NCBI GenBank assembly: GCA_023395755.1
Contig: JAEWYG010000243.1
Coordinates: 1-8,760 of the forward strand
Origin: Actinomycetes bacterium
GTDB lineage: Bacteria; Actinomycetota; Coriobacteriia; Coriobacteriales; Eggerthellaceae
Length of the DNA stretch: 8,760 nt
Reading direction: 5' to 3'
In this document: piece after piece, positions 5,168 through 8,760 of the stretch
Layout: each line of letters opens with the position of its first letter
Numbering within the stretch: the stretch's first letter is position 1
Notes under the pieces: generated by a model
Told to the model about the DNA's origin: nothing
Database searches by the model: none
The model's input: only the letters and a program-made list of their open reading frames with translations
Position numbers and translations under genes: made by a program

Positions 5168-7259
5168 ACGCTCGGTTTAGTTTGCCTTTAATCTTGCTCG
5201 CAATCGATCCGACAAATGCGGCCTCGGGCACCTTCAATTTAAGGGCAAGCCCGAAGGTGATAACAAGAGCTGGAATGCCGCTCAGGGCAAGGTAGGCCAA
5301 CGCTTGAAAAATAGATCCGTTTAGTGGTTCGATAAATGCTCCTAGTAGAAACTGTATGCCAAACCCAACCGCGGCACCCAATGCACCCAGTAGCAGAGCG
5401 GTGGCAAAGGCACGAATTGTTGAACGAAGTCCGAAAGCTCCTAAGTGCTTACGTAAGTATAGGAACAAGCAGAGGTCACTCACGATATAAAACGCAAGTT
5501 CAGCCAGCGCGATGGTCTCGATAGGCAAGTTGGTATTGCCCCGCGAAACCAATAATGCTGCTCCAGCAGTTAACGCTATCTGCACCAGAGCTGCGCCTAT
5601 ATTGAAGCAGGCGAACGCAGTCATTTTGCGCAGGCTGCTAAACACTTTCTGCAGGTAGGTATTTACGGCGTAAAACGGTAGCGCGAGAGCGAACACAGCA
5701 AGATAATTTGATATGGACATTATGTTTGCAATGGTGAAGGCGCCAGCGTGGTACAGAGTAATGAGTGGCGAAGAAAATACGATAAGATACAGGGCAAAAG
5801 GAACCATGAAGAAGAGGATTTGGTTTGTGCCCGAGACAATGCCTTTTTTTACGCCTTCGATATTGTCTTCGGATTGCATGTCTGCAAGTTCTGTGAACAT
5901 GGCTGTAGTAATAGGTACCGCCAAAAACGCATAGGGAAGCGTGAACCATAGACGCGAATAAGCAAGAATGGAAGGGCCGCTTTCGGTAAAAACCAGCGAT
6001 GCGGCCTGTTGAACTGATACGACAGCGAACGACCCCAACATTACGATAACCGCCGGAATGCCTATTGCAAGCGTTTCTCGCAGTGCTGGGTCACGAAAAT
6101 CGATGCGTGGGCGAAGGTGGATGCCGTTGCGTTTGAGTGCAGGCAGCTGAATAGCCATTTGGATGAATACGCCAAGTGGGTTGCCAATGGCAATTATCAG
6201 TAAGGCTAGCTGAGGGTTGCTAGGGGCAATAAACGCATACGCAAGGAATGTGCCTATTACGATGACATTGTTTGCTACTGGTGCGATGGACGACCAGAGA
6301 TAATCTCTGTTTGCGTTAAGTAGGCCGGAAACGATAGCGCTTACGCCATAGAATACGATTTGAATGGCAAAGAATTGGAAGAAGTACACCGAGGTGGACA
6401 TTTCGGCTTGGTTGCTCATAAAGCTTTGAGTGAAGATGGCCTGTGCGGGAAATGCCATGCAGCCCAGCGAGACTATTCCGAGAAAAACGACCACGAGGGA
6501 AAGTAGGTTTGAGGCATAGCGATTACCTGCTTCGGCTCCCAGCTTTTTTTTCACCGATAGGTACACCGGTAAGAACGCTGTGACTAGCATGCCTCCAACT
6601 ACCAGTTCATACAACTGATTTGGCAGATTGTTTGCCACTTGGTAAGAGCTTGATAACAGCGTGGATCCGAGTGCGAATGCCATGGCCCAGGTGCGGATGA
6701 AGCCGGTTACGCGTGATGCTAACACGCAGATGCTGATAAGCGCTGCAGACGAGCCAACTGATGCTGTCGTATCCTCCGATTGAGGTTGTGGCGCAGCGGC
6801 GATTGTTTTATCGGTTCCGGTATGGCGACCACTTATGCGAATTTTTCCGGTAGCCCCAAAGGCAAGTATATCTTCTTGTGCCTTATGGGGGTCGGGTGTT
6901 TGGGGTTCAAACGGATCGTGCAGTACGGTGCGATCTTGTCCTGCGTGGTTGCCGCCAATATGTATTTCCGATGTCTCACCTGGTGCGGCGCTGCGTAAGC
7001 GCCCTTTTGCGCTTGCCGGATCGATACGCGGTTCGGGCCGAGGCATAACTTTCTTGGCAACAGCGGCGGCAATGGCGGTACGATCCAGCCCGGCGTGTCG
7101 GCCACCTACCCGTATCTCTGAGGTGGAGCCAGGGTCGGCTGCGCGTGCATGCGAGGGCGTCGTGCGCGAAGAGGGTTCCTGAAGAGGAACTGCTGGCGTG
7201 CCCGATGGTTTGGGATCGGAAGTGCGTGTATGTTGAGCTCGTGCGAGCTTGTCGGCCAT
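5166..7259 (-). CDS. murJ: lipid II flippase MurJ (MviN family) with a repeat-bearing N-terminal extension
   Basis: The protein moves the lipid-linked peptidoglycan precursor lipid II across the membrane. The core (about 170-697) has the MurJ pattern: SRVTGFIRTWAMAFALG at 182-198 in the first membrane segment, NNLPNQLYELVVGGML at 210-225 and FLPVYLSVKKK at 229-239, followed by many further hydrophobic segments to the end, consistent with a 14-segment MOP-superfamily transporter. Residues 1-169 are an added hydrophilic, Pro/Ala/Thr-rich, probably disordered cytoplasmic tail. It holds three copies of a 16-residue motif: TSEIRVGGRHAGLDRT (46-61), TSEIHIGGNHAGQDRT (96-111) and TGKIRISGRHTGTDKT (137-152). 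The start ATG (7257-7259) has only a weak AGAAAG-type ribosome binding site, but the repeats sit in the same open frame, so the extension is coding. The gene is divergent from nadK across 67 bases and convergent with the regulator. It should be essential; no defects are seen. Confidence 0.93.
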   Translation of the reverse strand: MADKLARAQHTRTSDPKPSGTPAVPLQEPSSRTTPSHARAADPGSTSEIRVGGRHAGLDRTAIAAAVAKKVMPRPEPRIDPASAKGRLRSAAPGETSEIHIGGNHAGQDRTVLHDPFEPQTPDPHKAQEDILAFGATGKIRISGRHTGTDKTIAAAPQPQSEDTTASVGSSAALISICVLASRVTGFIRTWAMAFALGSTLLSSSYQVANNLPNQLYELVVGGMLVTAFLPVYLSVKKKLGAEAGNRYASNLLSLVVVFLGIVSLGCMAFPAQAIFTQSFMSNQAEMSTSVYFFQFFAIQIVFYGVSAIVSGLLNANRDYLWSSIAPVANNVIVIGTFLAYAFIAPSNPQLALLIIAIGNPLGVFIQMAIQLPALKRNGIHLRPRIDFRDPALRETLAIGIPAVIVMLGSFAVVSVQQAASLVFTESGPSILAYSRLWFTLPYAFLAVPITTAMFTELADMQSEDNIEGVKKGIVSGTNQILFFMVPFALYLIVFSSPLITLYHAGAFTIANIMSISNYLAVFALALPFYAVNTYLQKVFSSLRKMTAFACFNIGAALVQIALTAGAALLVSRGNTNLPIETIALAELAFYIVSDLCLFLYLRKHLGAFGLRSTIRAFATALLLGALGAAVGFGIQFLLGAFIEPLNGSIFQALAYLALSGIPALVITFGLALKLKVPEAAFVGSIASKIKGKLNRA
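6804..7124 (-). repeat. three degenerate 16-residue coding repeats in the MurJ N-terminal tail
   Basis: Copies lie at 7077-7124, 6927-6974 and 6804-6851. The consensus is T-S-E-I-(R/H)-(V/I)-G-G-(R/N)-H-A-G-x-D-(R/K)-T. Copy starts are 50 and 41 residues apart, joined by variable Ala/Pro-rich linkers. The first two copies agree at 12 of 16 residues. The third is more diverged (GK for SE, S for G) but keeps I, G, H, G, D and the final T. Conservation of the motif against free variation of the linkers suggests selection on the motif. Confidence 0.8.
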
Positions 7260-7285
7260 GGACAGACGCTTTCTGGCGTATCGGA

Positions 7286-7326
7286 TATAATGGCCCCATC
7301 ATAGCAAACTGGGAAAGAAGACCCTC
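7286..7326 (+). promoter_or_regulatory. candidate nadK promoter and ribosome binding site in the compact murJ-nadK divergent gap
   Basis: A consensus -10 box TATAAT (7286-7291) lies 35 bases before the nadK ATG; no clear -35 box is seen at 16-18 bases upstream, where the sequence is CAGACGC. The predicted leader is about 29 bases and carries GAAAGAAG (7313-7320) as a modest ribosome binding site. Because the gap is 67 bases, the murJ promoter must overlap this region; the same bases read CCATTATATCC on the minus strand. Confidence 0.45.
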
Positions 7327-8298
7327 ATGCACATCGTCATCGTACGCAATAATTCCAACTCGCAGGCCGTGGACGCATCATTGCTGTTGGCTACTTATCT
7401 GGCAACCCAGGGCGTGAACTACACGCTGGTTGATTCTTCCGATTTATCAGTACGCTGTGACCACAGTGAACTAAACGAAGCACTGACTGCTGGCGTGCAG
7501 ATGGCTGTGGTGTTGGGTGGCGACGGGACCATTCTACGTACCGCCCGCCAGATTGGCACGTCGGGCGTGCCTCTGTTGGGGATCAACTTCGGACGATTAG
7601 GTTTTTTGGCGAACTCAAGCGAAGAGGGTGTGATATCCATTACGGCGGCTGCTTTGGCTGGTGATGTGATAGCTGAGCAACGCACGAATTTACGTATTGA
7701 TGTGGTGTGTGAGGGTGAGCGTGACCCATGGGCTGATGATGTGCAAGAATTTGCTGCCTGCGATACCGAGAGAGAAGTTCCTCAAGATAAAAATCTCGAG
7801 GAGAAAGCGATAGAGTGTATGCCATCGGGTTTCCCGTGTGGTCCGTGTGCTCGTACATTCTTTGCCTTAAACGAACTTGCGGTAACGCGTGGATCAAACG
7901 GCCGTATTGTTGATTTCGGTTTGGACATCGCTGGTGTTCATGTTGCCGACATGCGCGGAGACGGACTGGTGGTGGCTACTGCCACTGGTTCAACAGCCTA
8001 TGCGCTTTCGGCGGGAGGACCCCTCGTTTCACCTGGATTTTCAGGGTTGGTTGCGGTTCCGTTGGCTCCCCATACTCTGCGTTCGCGGGCCATTGTTACC
8101 GCGTCGAGTGATGTGGTGGAAATGGATTTATCGCACAACCGTGATTATAGTGAGGCTACGTTATTCGCCGATGGTGATCCGCTGCGCTTCGAGCGGCCGG
8201 TATGTCGTGTCTATGTTCGACGCGGCGATGTCCCTACGATTCTTTTGCGCTATCAACGCGAAGGATTCTACGAACACGCTGCAAAAGTGTTCTTCTAG
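7327..8298 (+). CDS. nadK: NAD kinase with a cysteine-containing insertion
   Basis: It phosphorylates NAD to NADP with ATP (or polyphosphate) in the cytoplasm and is the only route to NADP. The signature GGDGT is at 64-68 (Asp66 would be the catalytic base), followed by GINFGRLGFL (85-94), the ALNE motif (180-183), MRGDGLVVAT (209-218), TGSTAYALSAGGP (220-232) and the PLAPHTLRSR stretch (245-254), all in the expected order. At 323 residues it is some 30-40 longer than most bacterial forms. The excess lies at about 129-176, between the strand after EQRTNLRIDVV and ALNE. It is acidic at first and ends in ECMPSGFPCGPCART (163-177), with Cys145, Cys164, Cys171 and Cys174. CGPC is also the thioredoxin active-site motif and, with Cys164, could form a metal site. 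It is divergent from murJ; nothing intact follows it on the same strand. The ATG start is supported by the leader described upstream. Confidence 0.95.
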   Translation: MHIVIVRNNSNSQAVDASLLLATYLATQGVNYTLVDSSDLSVRCDHSELNEALTAGVQMAVVLGGDGTILRTARQIGTSGVPLLGINFGRLGFLANSSEEGVISITAAALAGDVIAEQRTNLRIDVVCEGERDPWADDVQEFAACDTEREVPQDKNLEEKAIECMPSGFPCGPCARTFFALNELAVTRGSNGRIVDFGLDIAGVHVADMRGDGLVVATATGSTAYALSAGGPLVSPGFSGLVAVPLAPHTLRSRAIVTASSDVVEMDLSHNRDYSEATLFADGDPLRFERPVCRVYVRRGDVPTILLRYQREGFYEHAAKVFF

Positions 8299-8463
8299 TA
8301 ACGGCGAGCGTACTTTCGCAGATTATTGCAACTTCAACGGAAGTGCCGAATCTTGTTCCGAGGGAAATGATAGACCCTTAGCGAAAGCCTTATCGGGGGC
8401 GGACGATCTTAAAAACCTCACCCTCCATCTGGTATTTATCAATATACAAAAAATACTAAGCAT
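8299..8463. other. intergenic stretch after nadK, no gene recognised
   Basis: No open frame with start and ribosome binding site, no tRNA-like cloverleaf and no T-run terminator was found on either strand. A weak CGGAA/TTCCG pairing (8338-8342, 8356-8360) is the only hairpin noted. How nadK transcription ends is not visible. Confidence 0.5.
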
Positions 8464-8475
8464 GCATTTAAATGC
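8464..8475. promoter_or_regulatory. 12-bp palindrome abutting a -35 box, candidate operator
   Basis: GCATTTAAATGC is a perfect palindrome ending one base before the -35 box at 8476. The heptamer ACTAAGC occurs on both sides (8455-8461 and 8479-8485), the second copy overlapping the -35 box. The position suits an activator or repressor site, but no regulator can be named. Confidence 0.4.
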
Positions 8476-8504
8476 TTGACTAAGCGTTTATCCTAGCGTA
8501 TTTT
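8476..8504 (+). promoter_or_regulatory. strong sigma-70-type promoter
   Basis: TTGACT (8476-8481), 17-base spacer, TATTTT (8499-8504): the best promoter match in the window. Transcription would begin near 8511, only about 7 bases before ATG 8518, so any product from that ATG would be nearly leaderless. AGGAAG (8507-8512) resembles a ribosome binding site but would lie largely outside the transcript. Confidence 0.65.
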
Positions 8505-8517
8505 ACAGGAAGACTTC

Positions 8518-8760
8518 ATGTCAACGACAATAAGATTCAAGTTTATGATAGGGAAGCTTACAGCAGGGAGTTATAAGATGTGGCGGTAAGTAAGTGTGTT
8601 TTGGGCAAAGGTAATACTTTGACAGTTAAGGCAGCGGCAAAAGACATCAAGGTACGAAAGACACAACAGTACGTGTCGCTACAGTTGGTGATGGTGACAT
8701 TGCCTTTACGCTAGAAGCTGAGGCTGACTTGGGGGCTGTTACTAGATGGCTTCGCTTTGG
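8518..8760 (+). pseudogene. remnant resembling the start and a repeat of a cell-surface protein, frames broken, runs off the window
   Basis: From ATG 8518 only 23 codons are open (stop at 8587). Shifting frames gives protein-like stretches: VNDNKIQVYDREAYS (8520-8564), then VLGKGNTLTVKAAAKDIKV (8598-8654), then VRVATVGDGDIAFTLEAEAD (8669-8728), the last open to the window end. The pattern KGNTLTVKAAAK recalls the Lys-rich Ig-like repeats of large surface proteins in Coriobacteriia and Firmicutes. The pieces are in the right order but in different frames with stops between, so I read a decayed gene or an inserted fragment. It lies just downstream of a good promoter. The family assignment rests on a short similarity recalled from memory and is weak; a short real gene beginning beyond the window cannot be excluded. 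Confidence 0.3.

Noticed and set aside
8345..8402. Similarity to a ydaO-type (c-di-AMP) riboswitch: GCCGAATC followed by a short hairpin and GAGGGAAA
   Set aside because: The GGGGTGAATC-type segment and the 3' half expected of that riboswitch are absent, and the downstream promoter at 8476 would bypass it. The short match is probably chance.
8380..8402. GCGAAAGCC followed by CGGGGGC, reminiscent of part of a c-di-GMP-I riboswitch
   Set aside because: The upstream arm, the conserved tetraloop and its receptor are missing; no two-helix fold could be drawn.
7889..8479. Long open frame overlapping the end of nadK and running into the intergenic stretch
   Set aside because: Most of it is the out-of-frame shadow of nadK's conserved C-terminal half; the remainder has no recognisable protein features.

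Overview
The window looks like chromosomal DNA of an anaerobic actinobacterium of class Coriobacteriia, most likely Eggerthellaceae. The reasons are the pairing of a FAD-binding_2 reductase with a small multihaem lipoprotein cytochrome, a divergently placed many-membrane-segment LuxR-type regulator (a combination typical of Eggerthella, Slackia and relatives), an actinobacterial-style MurJ, and a base composition near 50% GC. Genus cannot be fixed from the sequence alone.

Layout, left to right. (1) 1-1411 +: the C-terminal synthetase part of a class B asparagine synthetase, entering from outside the window, followed by a clear intrinsic terminator at 1486-1524. (2) 1541-3502 -: a respiratory reductase module, transcribed right to left, consisting of a flavoprotein and a tetrahaem c-type lipoprotein separated by about 100 bases that hold a strong hairpin. 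(3) 3694-5137 +: the divergent LuxR-type membrane regulator, split in two by a one-base shift at a run of seven T. It ends in a 15-bp terminator hairpin shared with the convergent gene. (4) 5166-7259 -: the lipid II flippase MurJ with a 170-residue N-terminal extension carrying three copies of an unusual 16-residue motif. (5) 7327-8298 +: NAD kinase, divergent from murJ across only 67 bases, with a cysteine-bearing insertion. (6) 8299-8760: no intact gene; a good sigma-70-type promoter beside a 12-bp palindrome leads into what looks like a decayed surface-protein repeat.

The main biological story is the reductase module. By family knowledge, quinol-derived electrons would pass through the membrane-anchored cytochrome to the flavoprotein, which reduces an extracytoplasmic substrate, while the divergent LuxR protein controls expression. 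Here the flavoprotein lacks its signal peptide and its N-terminal FAD-binding motif, and the regulator is frameshifted, while the cytochrome reads intact. This suggests a substrate-specific respiratory module that is decaying, or that is switchable at the homopolymer. The flanking asnB, murJ and nadK are ordinary housekeeping genes. The two peculiar accessory segments are the MurJ extension and the NAD kinase insertion.
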